Shown here: piece by piece, positions 44,901 through 56,696 of the stretch
Numbering within the stretch: the stretch's first letter is position 1
How the letters are laid out: every line of letters starts with the position of its first letter
Assembly: GCA_965644315.1 (NCBI GenBank)
Contig: CBFFRQ010000049.1
Span: 116,454 to 180,453 of the forward strand
Origin: Caecitellus pseudoparvulus
Lineage: Eukaryota > Bigyra: Bicosoecida
DNA: 64,000 bases
Direction: 5' to 3'
Program-made: the position numbers and the translations under genes
Notes under the pieces: model-generated
Database searches by the model: none
The model's input: the letters and a program-made list of their open reading frames with translations, nothing else
Told to the model about the DNA's origin: nothing

Positions 44901-45927
44901 CGAGCGCTGGCTGGCTTCGGAGGAGGCGTCTGACATGCTGCTGTCGCCCTCTCCCTGCCCACTGGATCGTTTCTTGCGCACAGCAGAGTTCCACCGATTC
45001 TTCACCGAGTTTTCGCTGCGGCCAGGCAGCTTCTTGGCTATCTCACTCCAGCGGTTGCCTGCGTGGTGCGCAGTGGGTCAGTGATGGCCACAGCAGGCAG
45101 GGCAGGCACACATTGAGGAACAAGTGCAGCGAGGGCGAGCTGCCAAGCACGGCTCCACGAAACACAGGCAGCGCCCTGCCCTGCAGACGAGGGTGCAGCC
45201 TTCGGGCAAGAAACGCCCCCAGCATTGTGAAGCGCGCAGTGCTCCAAGGGCCAGGCTCACAGGCCATGCACCAGCGCGCACACCACCACGGTGCATCGCA
45301 CAGGGCAGCCTGCAGTCCAGGCTGTGGCTCTGAAGCAGTGCCTGGCACCTCTGCTCACCCCCACGGGGCCCGCAGTCAAGTGCAGCCTGGCTGGCGTGTG
45401 AATGCACAGCACATCGCGACAAACAGTGCAGCGCCGAACGCACCGACTCTGCGATGGCACTGTTCAAGGATGGCATCTTCCTCTGCTGTCCATGGCGTCT
45501 TGAGCAGGTTTGGGTCCAGGTGATTGAACCACCTCTCGCGACACTGCTTGCCGATCCGGCCTGGGATGCGAGCGGCGATGTCTGACCAACGCGTGACGCC
45601 CTCCTTGATGGCCAGCACGATGACCTCATCCTCCTCTGACGTCCATGGCCCCTTCACCAGCCCTGGGCGCAGCACCTGCTCAGCACGTGGCCCCGGGAAG
45701 GTGATGACTGCTGCCCAGTCGGGCTGGCAACGCGCATGAAACGCTGTCGCAGTTGTGCTCACCTTGTTCCATCGGTGCAGGCACTGGACATCAGTACGTT
45801 GGCCCTTCAGGTACTGATCGCTGATGGCTCGCCAATTCCGAGGCCCACAAGCTGCGACACCCTTCCGCAGCGCCTCGTCCTCCTGGGCCGTCCATTTGCC
45901 GTTGCCTCGTGTGTTGCGAGAGGCCAT
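41979..45927 (-). CDS. Three-repeat MYB transcription factor with very long low-complexity tail
   Basis: Exons (minus) 45927-45763, 45675-45444 and 45058-41979 (introns 87 and 385 nt) give 1,158 aa. Three MYB repeats sit at the N-terminus: R1 NGKWTAQEDEALRKGV...QCLHRWNK, R2 KGPWTSEEDEVIVLAI...GKQCRERWFNHLDPN, R3 KTPWTAEEDAILEQC...GNRWSEIAKKLPGR...NSVKNRWNSAVRKK. This is the animal c-MYB / plant MYB3R arrangement. The third repeat is split by the 385-nt intron, by far the longest in this gene. The ~970-residue tail is rich in Pro, Gly, Met, Ala and Ser, with repeated PRGMP and PGGVLMHVP-like units and poly-Ala runs; probably disordered activation or interaction regions. Family members act in cell-cycle gene control; the target here is unknown. 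Confidence 0.88.
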
Positions 45928-46304
45928 GGCGTGGTGGCAGCACCGCACTGCACAAGATGGGGCTGGCCGCGAGGCGGCATGTGGAGGCATGAGCGCATGG
46001 TGTATGTGGTGCCTTTGTTTTGGGGTAGCCACCTCGGCGCCTCCAGACGGGGTGCACCAGGCGACCAAGGCCGGCTGATGTCCAACCTGTCAAGACTGCA
46101 CACAGAAACAAGGGCGCGGCGGGTTGCCGCTGCTGGGGCCCAGCGGCACAGCAGACGTGGGTTCGAAACACTTCCCCAACTCCTAAACTTGGCATTTGAT
46201 GCCGACAGGCATTCCCTTCCCGCCTGGGTGTCCCTGCTTTTGCTGCGTTCGGGCTGTACAGGCCGCGCCTTCCCTTGTGCTTTGCCCAACGTAACGCGTG
46301 CGCC
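45928..46304. promoter_or_regulatory. Spacer between divergent MYB and RND-protein genes
   Basis: 377 bp, no supportable gene; probable shared promoter region. Confidence 0.35.
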
Positions 46305-49300
46305 ATGGCTGGTGACAGCTCTCCGCCAGCCTCCGCTGGCCCTGTGCGGAAGAATTTCGGTGGCATGACCCTGCAAACCAAGGACAAGTACCTGTTGCGA
46401 GCAGGGCTCACCTTCGCCGAGTACCCCTGTGTGCGTGCAGCTCTCCGGCGGGGTCTCCCTGCACCGAAGGCGTGTGTGCGGATTTTGCACCCTTCTGTTT
46501 CCCGCTCCCCCCTGTGCCACCCAGGCTGTCATTCCGTGCATGCTGCTCGTGATCTTTGCGCTCATTGGTATCTTGGTGGGTTCTGGCCAGCTGGACTTCA
46601 GCCCAACTGTGAGTGCGCGCCCCAGTGCGGTGCCAGAGACTCAGTTTCGTTGCAGGCCGGAGAAATATTCACCCGCAACCCTCCACCTCCGCCCCCCTGC
46701 AGAGTGGCTCTGACTACATGATCAAGTGAGTGGAAGAGCACCTGCGAAGCAACTCTGTTTGCTTACCAAAGACCTTGCTTCCCATGCCTTGGGTCTCTGA
46801 CCCCTCAGAACGGCAATGGAGCCGGCAGGAGGCCGCAAACACACGTCACGCACTTTCCGCCTTGCCACACCCTCCCCTCTCGCTTGCACCACAGGGCAGA
46901 CCGCAGAGTGAAGGAGTTCGATGCCGTGGACGAGGCTCGTGAGAGTGTGCTGGGCTCTGCACAAGAGGTGAGCGCCGACGCACAATGTAACGCGGGCTGC
47001 AGCTTTGCAGCCACCGGCTTTGGTGCTCCCTACAGGCTGCTTCGAACGAAACGGTGGCACAGCAGAGCCAGGGCAGCTCGGACTTCGACGTTTTCTTGCT
47101 GTACCACGACCGCAAGGGTGGAAACTTGCTGACCCCCTCCCGCCTGGCATTCATCCAGCGCCTGGAGCAGCGCTTCACCACTTCTGACTTCTACCCGGAC
47201 ATCTGCCACAAAGTGCCCTCCGTGCCAGGGGATGCGTCCTCGCAGCGCAAGTGCTCTAGGCCCTCCTCCATCGTGCAGCCAAGTGCAGTGGCCGCGGCAG
47301 GGCTGGCTGTGGACCCCACCTCCTCCCTGTTCGTGCCCAAGCAGGTGGACCCCACAGCGTCCCAGGCTGACATCGACGTCACCCTGCAAGAGTACGCCGT
47401 GAACTCCACCCTGGGCGCCATGGTGCCCGTGAACCAGCCAGACCCTGCCCAGTGGACTGCCGAGCAGCGCACTCATGTGCTGGCCCTGGCATCCAGGGGC
47501 CTGCTGTTCGGGCGAGACTTCGGCTCCTGCGACGCCAGCCTGACCACCTGCGACCTCACAGCGGCGTACATGCGGTCGTACTTCCCCATGGGCCTGCCCC
47601 TGGACGGCTTCGACAACGAAAACGACCAGCTGGAGAAGCAGGAAGCTGACTTCGACTTGGCCATCGCGCCCTTCCGGGACTACGTCATCTCCGAGCTGGA
47701 CGACGCCAACGTGGAGGTGATCATCTTCGGCACGCGCATCCTGCAGCACGCCTTCGACACCGTCGTGCAGACAGACCTGCTGTGGGCAGGCGGCTCCATC
47801 GCCTTCGTCGTCGTGTACCTGTGCGTGCACACGACGTCTCCCTTCCTGGGCCTGACGGGCATGCTGCAGATCCTGCTCAGCCTGCCCCTGGCCCTCTTCT
47901 TCTACCGCCTCGTCCTGCAGGTGTCCTTCTTCCAGACCCTGCACAGCCTGGCCATCTTCATCATCCTCGGCATCGGCGCCGACAACATCTTCGTCTTTGT
48001 GGACGCATTCATGCAGGCGCCCACGCCGTCCCCGGACGCCTACCTCAAAGCGGCAGGCATCACCGCCTTCACCACCGCCTCCGAACAGCTGACGGAGGAA
48101 GATGCCAAGACTGTGCGTGCAGCCAAGTACGCACACCTGACGGACCGCATCGCGTACACCTACCGCCGGGCAGTGCGGGCCACCGCCGTCACCTCCGGCA
48201 CCACCGCCGCTGCCTTCCTGGCGACGGGCGTGTCGGAGATCATGCCCATCGCCACCTTCGGCTACTTCGCCGCCTCCCTCGTGGTGGTGGCGTGGCTCCT
48301 CAACCTGTCCTTCCTGCCGCCCCTCGTCACCTTCTGGCACATGAACGTGCGGTGGGTGGAGGAGGCGGTGTGGGCGCACACTTTCGGGATGTGCTGCAAG
48401 CCGAGGAGCGGGGCTGCCACGCCCAAGGACTCAAGTGCACACGCAGCAGCTGGTGGCACGGCATCCCCCCTGCCTGGCCACGAGACGGAGGGTGAGCTGC
48501 CCGACGTCAGCAACCCCATGCGGCAAGGCGTGGCAAAGACCGCCACGGTGGCCCCCCACGGCGAAGCAGGGGCTGACGAGTTCTCCGTGGACCGAGCCAT
48601 GGAGCTGTTCTTCCGGGACCAGTGGGCGCCCCTCATCTTCAAGGGTCGCTACGCCATCGTGGTCGTGTTCATGGGCATCCTCATCGCGGGAGTGGCCTTG
48701 GGTGCACAGTTGCAGCCCCTCAGTGAGCAAGAGCAGTTCCTGCCCGACACACACTACACTGGGCGAGGCCTCAAGTGGACCGACGAGCGCTTTGGCTTGA
48801 CGGCCCAAGACAGGACCGTGGAGGTGACCATCACCTGGGGCGTCTCCGGTATCGACCGGGACGGCACAGACGTTTACGACCCCCTGGACAAGGGCACCCC
48901 CATCTTCGACAGCACCTTCGACCCCTCCAGCGCCCAGGCCCAGCAGGACTTGTTGAACACGTGCGATCAGGCCAGGAACGTCAGCAGCTACGCCGACGAG
49001 CAGTCCTGCTGGGTGCGCAGCTTCGCCGAGTGGCTGCAGCTGAACAGCGAGACCTTCCCCTTCACCGCCCCCAGCGGCCAGTCCCAGCAGGCTGCCTTCG
49101 TGGCCAAGGTACAGGCCTTCTGTGGCACGCCGATTGGTGCGCCGTTTTGTGCTGCCGGCCGCATCGGCATCGTGGACGGCGCCTTCAAGACGTGCGAGGT
49201 GAAGTTCAAGCTGAGCCTGAAGCTGAACCAGCCCTACGCCATCAACAAACCCGTGTACGACGCGTGGCAGGCGTTCGTGGACCGCCGCAACCGTGAGAGT

Positions 49301-50044
49301 GCGCCTGGCGTGTCCAACGCCATCCAAACCGGCGGCTCTGCGTGGCAGTGGATGATCACCGAGCGAGCCATGGTGCGCAACGCGCTGGTGGGCATGGCCA
49401 TCTCCGTCTCCGTGGCGCTGGTGGTGCTGATCCTGTCCACTCACAACTTCGTGGTGGGCGGCCTGGCCACCCTCACCATCGTCGGCATCGTGGCCACCAT
49501 CATGGCCACCATGTACTTGCAGGGGTGGGAGCTGGGCATCACCCAGTCCATCAGCAGTGTCATCCTCATCGGCTTCTCCGTGGACTACGTCGTGCATTAC
49601 GCCAACTCCTACATCGAATCGGAGGACGACAAGCCAGAGGACCTGCCGCCCCGCAACAGGTACGAGCGCACGCGCATCGCCCTGGCGCAGATGGGTGTGA
49701 GCATTCTGGCGGGCGCCATCACCACCTTCGGCGCGGGCGTCTTCTTGTTCGGCGCCATCGTGCTCTTCTTCACCCAGATGGGCATCGTGCTGCTGGCCAC
49801 CATCTCCTACGCCCTCATCTGGTCCACGGTCTTCTTCCCCGCCGCCCTCATGACCTGCGGCCCCGAAGGCGACTTTGGCAACTTGAGCCACATCTACGCC
49901 TCCTGCCGCCGCTGTGCCGGCTGCCCCCTTCCTGAGGCTGAACAGAAACCCGGCTCCAAGGAGGCTTCTGCCGGAGCCACTGCTCCTGAGGAAGACTCGA
50001 AAGCAGGACCTCCTTCCCCTGATGCTGCCGAAAAGCAGGCCTAA
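46305..50044 (+). CDS. Dispatched/Patched-like RND-family membrane protein
   Basis: Exons 46305-46430, 46525-46608, 46703-46725, 46895-46967 and 47036-50044; introns 94, 94, 169 and 68 nt. The third exon is only 23 nt. The product is 1,104 aa. The first TM segment comes from exon 2 (IPCMLLVIFALIGILVG). A sterol-sensing-like block of about five TM helices starts near 47780 and includes GIGADNIFVFVDAF. The second TM block starts near 49380 and includes GFSVDYVVHYANSYIE, close to Dispatched GxSVDxxxH. The motif aspartate in the first block is followed by Asn instead of the common second Asp. Ectodomains sit between TM1/2 and TM7/8, as in RND proteins. Likely proton- or sodium-driven export of a lipid or sterol-linked cargo by family; the actual cargo is unknown. 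Confidence 0.85.
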
Positions 50045-50071
50045 GCCTGCTCTGTAGAAATGCATGGATCA

Positions 50072-50996
50072 TCACCACAGATCCACTACGCTGTCGTGGC
50101 GAAGGATCTCTTCCATACTACTCGCTTTCTCCTGCTTGCGCCGCCTGGCAGCTGCCTCCCATGCTCTCGACTTTGGACTCGTGAAACGCTGGCGTAACGC
50201 CGCAGTGCCCAGTGTGAACTCATTGGCTGTCTTGGGAGGTGCCTTGAGCTCAGGAAACGGTATGAACACCTTGCCTGCCTCGTATGCCTGAGCATTGCGC
50301 GGAAGCTGCAGGCGACTCCGCCTCGTCGCCACAAAACTGGCCTGCCCAATGTCGGCCGGGCCCAAGCTGCAGGCTGGCGTGCGCGGAGCAGCCTCGCCGA
50401 GGCGCCCCTGCGAGCGCATGGCATGGACTGGTGGTGCATGGTACCGGCAGTGCCAGTACACTGCCGTGCGTGGCATCACTCACCAGGCACGCTTCCAGTT
50501 GCTCTTGGAACTGCCGGCGCACGTCACTGCTGGAGCAAGACAACAGGCCGGCATTCGCCATGACCGCAACCACCAGCCCTGCAGGGGCCTGCTGGGGCAG
50601 GACAGCGCGCGCAGCTGCCCACAGAGCTTTCACTGCTGCGGTTCGGTGCACTGCCAGCGGTGACAGCGTCTTTTTCCGGGCAATGGCCGTGAAGACCGGG
50701 GCGCAAGGGGGTGGCCCAGCGGGCGCCGCTCGTGAGAGAGCTGCAGAGGAGAGCGGGGCGGAATGAGGCACTGGTGAGAGGGGCAGGAGAGAAGGGGCCA
50801 CCCACCGCTGCACCACATCATGGCATGCATGTTCATGTTGTTGCCTGTGCTGCGCGCCGCGGCAGGGTGGCACGCCAGCACCTGCAGGGCGTGCCCTGCG
50901 TCCGCAGTGACTTGGCTCAGGCGCTGCACAGGGCGGGAGGGCGGGTGCTGGTGGGAGCAGGTGCTGGCAAGGGCACATCATTCAGCGTACGAGCAT
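50072..50996 (-). CDS. Unknown spliced protein, 238 aa
   Basis: Proposed exons (minus) 50996-50991, 50923-50806, 50740-50484 and 50407-50072 (introns 67, 65 and 76 nt). The frame is kept and the total is divisible by three. The last exon has clear coding character (VFIPFPELKAPPKTANEF ... EAAARRRKQEKASSMEE). The second coding exon is an Ala-rich helix-like stretch. The six-base first exon (ATG CTC) is the weakest part; translation could instead begin at an in-frame ATG near 50853 within exon 2. No family recognised. Convergent with the RND gene (27 bp between stops) and divergent from eIF3L. Confidence 0.5.
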
Positions 50997-51256
50997 GGTG
51001 ACGAGCCTGCAGTGCACATAGGGGCCAGCCTCGGTCTTGTGAAAGGAGCGAGTTTTGACCAGCTTGCGCTCTCTGCTCATGATTGGCGGAAAAACCCACG
51101 GCAGATGCAACGAGTGGGGCATTTTTCACCACCAACCCATCTCATTCACCGCGGAAGCTGAGCGCTGGCTCTGCTTTTGTTCGCCTGCTGCTGCCTCGCG
51201 TGCCGCGCAAGGCCACTGGTGTGAGGCACTGTCCGCAACACCACCACACCGACGCC
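50997..51256. promoter_or_regulatory. Spacer between divergent unknown gene and eIF3L
   Basis: 260 bp, no gene seen; probable shared promoter. Confidence 0.35.
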
Positions 51257-53656
51257 ATGGCAACTTTCGGCGCCGGAATCGAGGACTTGAGGGCAGCCAG
51301 GGAGCACGCGATGCACCCTGCTGTGGCTGATTTTCTGCGGGAGTTCAAGGCTGCCGTAGAGTCAGAGCGCCCCTACGGTGCGTGCCGCGGTCTGCCGTCT
51401 CATCCCTGCCGCGGTGAAACGCCAGCACCACCCCCAATGCCGGTGCACGGCTGGCACCAACGCCAGCTGGCCCTTGGTGGCGATCTCGCACGGAAAGCAC
51501 TTTGATGCCACTCTGTTGCCTGCCGATCGCCCTGAGTCATCGCAGCCTGCCGCCCAGCAGTCGGAGGCTGCCCTGCAGCGTGTTCGGACTGTGCACGCTG
51601 CCACGCTGCCACCCTGCGCAGACATCCTGAACATGTACGAGAAGGGCTTCCGCACCATCAGCAAGGAGCACTTTGCTGAGTCCACGTGGCCTGAACGGGA
51701 GGAAGTCAAGGAGCTGCTGGACGCTGACGATTCGTTCATGGTGCTGTACAACTTGCTGTATTTCAAGCACCTGCTGGTGACGCTGCCAACTCCTGAGAAC
51801 CCCGCTCGCTCCTCGGACTACGCGGATGCGTGGGACCGCTACCGTGACTTCTTTGACTTCGTCCTGGGTGAGTGCCTCTGCCCTGGCCCCCTGTGCATGG
51901 GGAGCTGCGGAGCGCGGAAGCATGCACTGTGCGGCTTTTGAACCACGCCGGCCCTACGCTCCCTTTGCTCCCAGCACGCGTCGAGGCTCCCCCTGGGGGA
52001 GCAACTCTGAACCTGCCCGCCAAGTGGGTCTTCAACATCATGGACGAGTTCGTGTGGTACTACGAGACTTTCCATAAGCGCCGCAACGAGCGCGCTCGGG
52101 CCCTGGTCGCTGCGGATGACGGTGACGCAGCCTCCATTGCATCGGAGGACTCAGAAGGGGAGCAGAAGCAGCTGCCGCCCAAGGAAGACTACCACGACGT
52201 GCCTGATGAAGCCCTGGCTGATGTCTGGGGCACGCATGATGTGCTGCAGTACCTGTACGAGATTGTGGACAAGACGCAGATCCGGGAGAAGCTGCGCGGG
52301 GAGGTGAAGCCAGCGGCGGTGGTGGCCGCCCTGGCAGCGGGGGAAAGCTCCGCTGACGCCGACGCCACGGAGGGCAGCCGGGGAGCTGCGCCCACCGCTT
52401 TGGACAAGCTGTCCAGCACGATGGGCAACTCCGCCCACATCATGCAGTCCTTCGTGGACACCAGCGGCTTCTTCGCCCTCATCTGCCTCACGCGCCTGCA
52501 CGCCAAGCTGGGCGACTACGGCTCTGCCGTGGCAGCAGCCAAGGACATCGACCTGGCCGCCGACGCCCTCTTCGCCCGTGTGCAGAAGTGCCACATCTCC
52601 CTGTACTACTACTTCGGCTTCGCCCTGCTCATGGCCCGCCGTTACTCCGACGCCGCCGCCGTCCTGAGCCGCATCCTGCTGTTCTTCGACAGGACGGAAC
52701 ACTTGTTCAGCGCCGCTGCCAGCACTTCTCGCTTCGTCCAGAAGCAGGCTGACAAGATCATGGCCCTGGTGGCAGTGCCCCTGGCCACCTGCCCTGGCCT
52801 GAACGTCGTGGACGAGGTCGTGGCCACTCGCACCCGCGCCAAGTACGGCGAGAAGATGCAAGCCATCACGGACATGGGGGAGGCGGATGACGAGCAGCGG
52901 GTGGCGGCCGCCACAGCTGCCCTGGAGGAGCTCTTCGACTTCGCCGCGCCGGGCTTCATTGACGGCGCCTTCCGCATCGACCAGCCAGGGGACGCGTCCA
53001 TCGTCGCGGCGCGCCAGCTGAACATGTTCAAGCGCGAGGCGCTGCAGCGTGCCATGGGCCTGGAGAAGCTGCGCTCCTTCCTGCGCCTGTACACGACCAT
53101 CGACGTGAGCAAGGTGTCCACCTTCCTGGGCGTGTCCACCGGCAAGGTGCACGACATGCTCGTGGAGCTCAAGGTGAAGAACTGGCAGCCAGTGCAAGGC
53201 ATCCGCGGCGCCAGCTTCGAGAAGTCCTCTGGGGATGCAGCGGCGACGGGCGGTGAGGAGGAGGCCAGCGGGGCTGAGGAGAGCAAGGCTGACTCTGTGG
53301 GCTACCGCTCCTCCGACCCCATGCACTTCTACGTGGAGGGCAGCATGATCTCCATCCGCCCGCGTGACGAAGGCACGGACTTGGGCAAGTACTTCTCCAC
53401 CTCCGTCAGGGAGCTCGCCTCCATCCGGGAGTCCACGGAGAAGGCCCTGCTGACAGACAAGTCGAAGGCCTCCTTGCCCAGCCGCGTCACCATGTCTGCT
53501 TCGGCTGGAGCACCCACACAGGGCGGTGCTCAGCGCCGCGCTGGCTTCGGCGCCTCTGCAGGACAGGGCAGCCGAGGCGGCGCTGGCTCTGGATTTGGCT
53601 CAGCAGCCAGTTCCTGGGGCGGGCGCGGCTCTGGCTCTACATGGGGCCGCAAGTGA
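51257..53656 (+). CDS. EIF3L: Eukaryotic translation initiation factor 3 subunit L
   Basis: PCI-domain subunit of eIF3, which organises the 43S pre-initiation complex. Exons 51257-51377, 51622-51867 and 51975-53656 (introns 244 and 107 nt) encode 682 aa, longer than the ~560 of animals because of acidic and Gly/Ser-rich inserts and tail. Family landmarks: LNMYEKGFRTISKEHFAEST, WVFNIMDEFVWYYETFHKRR, VWGTHDVLQYLYEIVDKTQI, GFFALICLTRLHAKLGDY, YYYFGFALLMARRYSDAAAV, LEKLRSFLRLYTTIDVSK (PCI) and the final HFYVEGSMISIRPRD. The C-terminal GFGASAGQGSRGG-like tail is RGG-ish. Identification as L, not E, follows from these blocks. Confidence 0.93.
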
Positions 53657-53778
53657 GGCAGCCAGGCAGGGGTGTCAAACTCCTCCGTGCATGCGAACCT
53701 CGTGGCCGCACCTCAATGCACACACTGGATGCTGCTGCCTGGATTCCCCGTCGATGCAACGCTGCTTGTTTTTGTGCG

Positions 53779-54449
53779 ATGGGAGCATGTTGCTGCGCAG
53801 CACGTGAGCCAGTGGACGATGTGCCCATGAGGAACCTGGCGAGACTCATGGAGTCTGTCTCTTCGCTGTACGCGGATGTCCACTTCTTCAGCCTCATCAC
53901 GGCCTCAGGGGAGGTGCTGTGAGTGCGCTGCCGTTTCACTGCCGTTTCGAGGCCCGCTCACGCTCCTTTGCGAGGCTGCGCAGCTTCTTGAAGCACGTTT
54001 CTGAGAAAGACCTTGCCAGAAACACCATAGCGCTTGACAAGATTCGCAAAGCAGGAGTTGCTGTCAGTGCGTGACGTACCAGCGCGCACCCGACCCTGAA
54101 GGCAAGCACTGCCTCACTCCCGTCCCGCTTGCACCTGCAGGTGACCGCCTGAATCACGGGGCATTGCCCTCCATCACGAGAGTACATGGGACGTACAATT
54201 GCCTGGCAAGCGTGGACTTCAATGGACTGGTCCGTCGCGCCGGAGGTGTGGCAGCCGCCCCCGCAGTCCCACCGCACACCTCGTCTGCACGCACAGACCC
54301 TGCTGTGGTCGACAGCGACGAACCAGCCACACGTCCCCATCATGGGCGAGACACACAGTGCAGACAAGCAGCTGCTGGCGTCACTCCCCCGCATTTGCAT
54401 TGCTGCCAGGGAGGTGGAGCGCGAGGCGCTGCGCACCGCGGAGCCTTGA
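53779..54449 (+). CDS. Small protein with predicted N-myristoylation/palmitoylation start (157 aa), unknown
   Basis: Proposed exons 53779-53918, 53975-54066, 54141-54229 and 54297-54449 (introns 56, 74 and 67 nt); total length divisible by three. It starts MGACCCAAREP: Gly2 plus Cys3-6 region fits dual N-myristoylation and S-acylation, so a membrane-peripheral protein is likely. Coding character is good in each exon: LARLMESVSSLYADVHFF, RSFLKHVSEKDLARNTIAL, LNHGALPSITRVHG, PHVPIMGETHSADKQLL. No family recognised. The third donor (GTCCGT at 54230) and first acceptor (GCGAG at 53974) are non-standard, so exact junctions may differ. Convergent with the acyltransferase (10 bp between stops). Confidence 0.6.
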
Positions 54450-54459
54450 CGCCCTGCAC

Positions 54460-55934
54460 CTACAGCGCCTTCTTCTTCTTGTGGGCGGAGGCATCGCCCT
54501 CTGCAAAGCGCACAAATGTCGCGTGGTCGCTGGCGTCAAGCTGCACGGCCCCCACCCCGTGCCGGAGCAGGCTTGCCAAGGTGGTCTGGGCCAGGGCGCA
54601 CCACCGCTCAGCAGCTGCTGCGTGTGCCTCTGAGCTGTCTACGGCTGACAACTGGGGCGCATCGCCCGCACCTGACGCTGCCATGCAGTCCAGTGGCTGG
54701 GGGTCCAGTCCGGGCTGCAGGGAAGTGATGGTCATGTCGTTGACCACCCTGCTCATCAGCTGCAGCGCATGCCACACGACAGAACCATGCACGAAGCTCG
54801 CCGGCGAGTCCCCCGCCCCATACCTGCACAGGAAGTAGTGAGAGCCGCGTCGGTGTCGTGGTTGTCCTTGGTGCACTAATGCGCGGCGCTGGCGGACAGC
54901 ACGCCTCACCTTATGCCCAGGTACCGCACATGAGGGGCCAGGTCTTGAGGGAAACGCAGTAGAGCTCGTGCCAGGTCAGTGGCAGAAGGGCAAAATCGCA
55001 GGACTCCCTGTGGACAGCGCGCGTGGTAGATTGTGGCCCTCATGCGGCGCCGTATATGTGCTGCTGCAGGGCGTGAGCACATACCTTGCCATTCGTCGGC
55101 GCGCCCTCTGCGAACAGCACCAGGGGACCAGCAAGAGTGCTGCGGGCCCACTCCAAAGTCTGCAGTGTGGACGCCTCCCGCCCCTCCTGGAAATGGACTT
55201 GCGAGATGCAGCCCGTGACCATGAGCAGCGCCTCCACAGTGGTCACCCGCCGCAGTCCGCCTGCTGCCGACACCCGCGCGAAAGTAGGCGCGAACCGCGA
55301 TGCTAGCCACAGCACATCAATGTAGGACTGGCAATTGACAATGTACACCTCAATGCCGGGCAGTCCACGTCCTCCGCTGGCCCTTGCTTTCAGCGTGGGG
55401 GAAGGCCTGCGAACGGCAGGGAGGGCGGGTGGCTGCATGCTGACTGCGCAGGCAGCCACTTGCGCCTGGGCCACGCACTCCAACTCGGTGTGAACGAGTG
55501 GCAAAGTGGCCTCTTTGGGTGCGTAGTATCCAAACATGGTCATGGCCACCCGAGCAGCTGGCACCTCGAACATAAAGCGCACGATTCGCTCCAGCCAGGG
55601 GAAAGGAGTCTGCGGAAAGGACGCCAGGCCGGCGTGGAGCCCCCCAACGCTACCGTTTGCGAGCGAAACACCAACCACGTGAGAGAGTGCTGACGTTATC
55701 ATCAAGATTCCAGCCAATATGCACAAGCATGGCACTCGAAGCCTGCGGGCTCGGGTGGCAGGGTCTTGACAAGCCTGCGTTTCGCCCGCGTTGCCACGAC
55801 ACGCACAGGCACAAGATGCAAGCCAGGACGCTTTGACCTGCGCAGGCCAACCAGCCCCGGTTGACGGGCTTTGAGTGTGTGACAAAGGGGTTTATCCCCG
55901 TGGACTCATCATTCCACCCGCTGAACTTCTCCAT
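54460..55934 (-). CDS. PlsC-family lysophospholipid acyltransferase-like protein with Cys in place of motif I His
   Basis: Exons (minus) 55934-55807, 55742-55085, 55007-54910 and 54823-54460 (introns 64, 77 and 86 nt) give 415 aa. N-terminus INPFVTHSKPVN leads into a hydrophobic helix rebuilt by splicing (SVLACILCLLRVPCLCILAGI). Motif I reads NCQSYIDVLWL where the family has N/H-H-x-S-x-x-D: the catalytic His position is Cys, Asp is kept. Motif III is LFAEGAPTNGK (usual FPEGTxxNG). Then LRFCPSATDLARALLRFPQ and LGIRY follow, as in LPLAT proteins of the Loa1/LPEAT type. The C-terminus is soluble and ends HKKKKAL, an ER-retention-like lysine-rich tail. Enzyme activity cannot be assumed. Divergent from TMTC. 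Confidence 0.78.
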
Positions 55935-56696
55935 CACGTGTCCTGCAAAAGCGGCCGCGGGTACTTCACAGGGTGCTGGGCGCGGCAGCTCTTCCGCGAC
56001 CGCGCAACCCCAACTGCAGCAACCGGGTCAGCAAAAGTAGTGATACCAAATCCTGCTTCATGGCATGGAGCTGCCTGTGAACTTTGATTTTGCACCGCCG
56101 GGGCAGAGCTCGCGCTTGCCGTCTCTCGCGATGCACCTCGTTTGCACTCCTTCGAGTGCCAGTCACACGAGCACCCCAGGGGCTGCAGGAGCCCAGACAC
56201 ATCATCATTGTCCTCTGCTCCCTGACACAGTTCCATGGCACGTGCGATGCCGAAAGTCGCTGCGCGTGCAATGCAACTTGGAGAGCTGAACGCCGCACAC
56301 CCAGCTAGCACCCCTGCACCTTCAAGCCCCATCCGGAATCATTTCAACTCGTAAATGGTGCTGCTTTTGTGATTTCTGAGACCTCAGCTCTCACAAATAC
56401 GGTCAACTTGGGCCTGCAGAGGTAGCGTTTCATGAGAAACGCAGCAAGCGTGCCCGCGGTCGCAGACTGAACAGCAGAATCCCTTGCGACACAAAAGTGG
56501 AAAGCCTATTGTCACTGTTCGAAAGCGTAACTATTTCAGGCGCTGCCTCAGCTTATCACTCTTGAGCCGGGCACAACGGCAGCTATTTGAGGATTGGACG
56601 CACCTCGCATGTGCTGCTGCCCCCAAAAGCCGCGCCAGGCTGCGCGCCCCAGTGTGTAGGGGCCAACAGCTCAAAAAGGGGCCAAAGGAGTTGACA
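55935..56696. promoter_or_regulatory. 762-bp spacer between divergent acyltransferase and TMTC genes
   Basis: No supportable gene. An in-frame extension upstream of the TMTC ATG (from 56484) lacks an ATG and looks non-coding. Probable promoters and 5' UTRs. Confidence 0.4.

Noticed and set aside
47030-50065. Two long minus-strand frames (449 and 544 aa)
   Set aside because: Both are antisense to the RND gene, whose conserved TM motifs are clearly on the plus strand; the His/Gly/Val-rich composition is typical of a shadow frame.
51257-53656. eIF3 subunit E (INT6)
   Set aside because: First considered because of the PCI-like end, but the internal blocks match subunit L.
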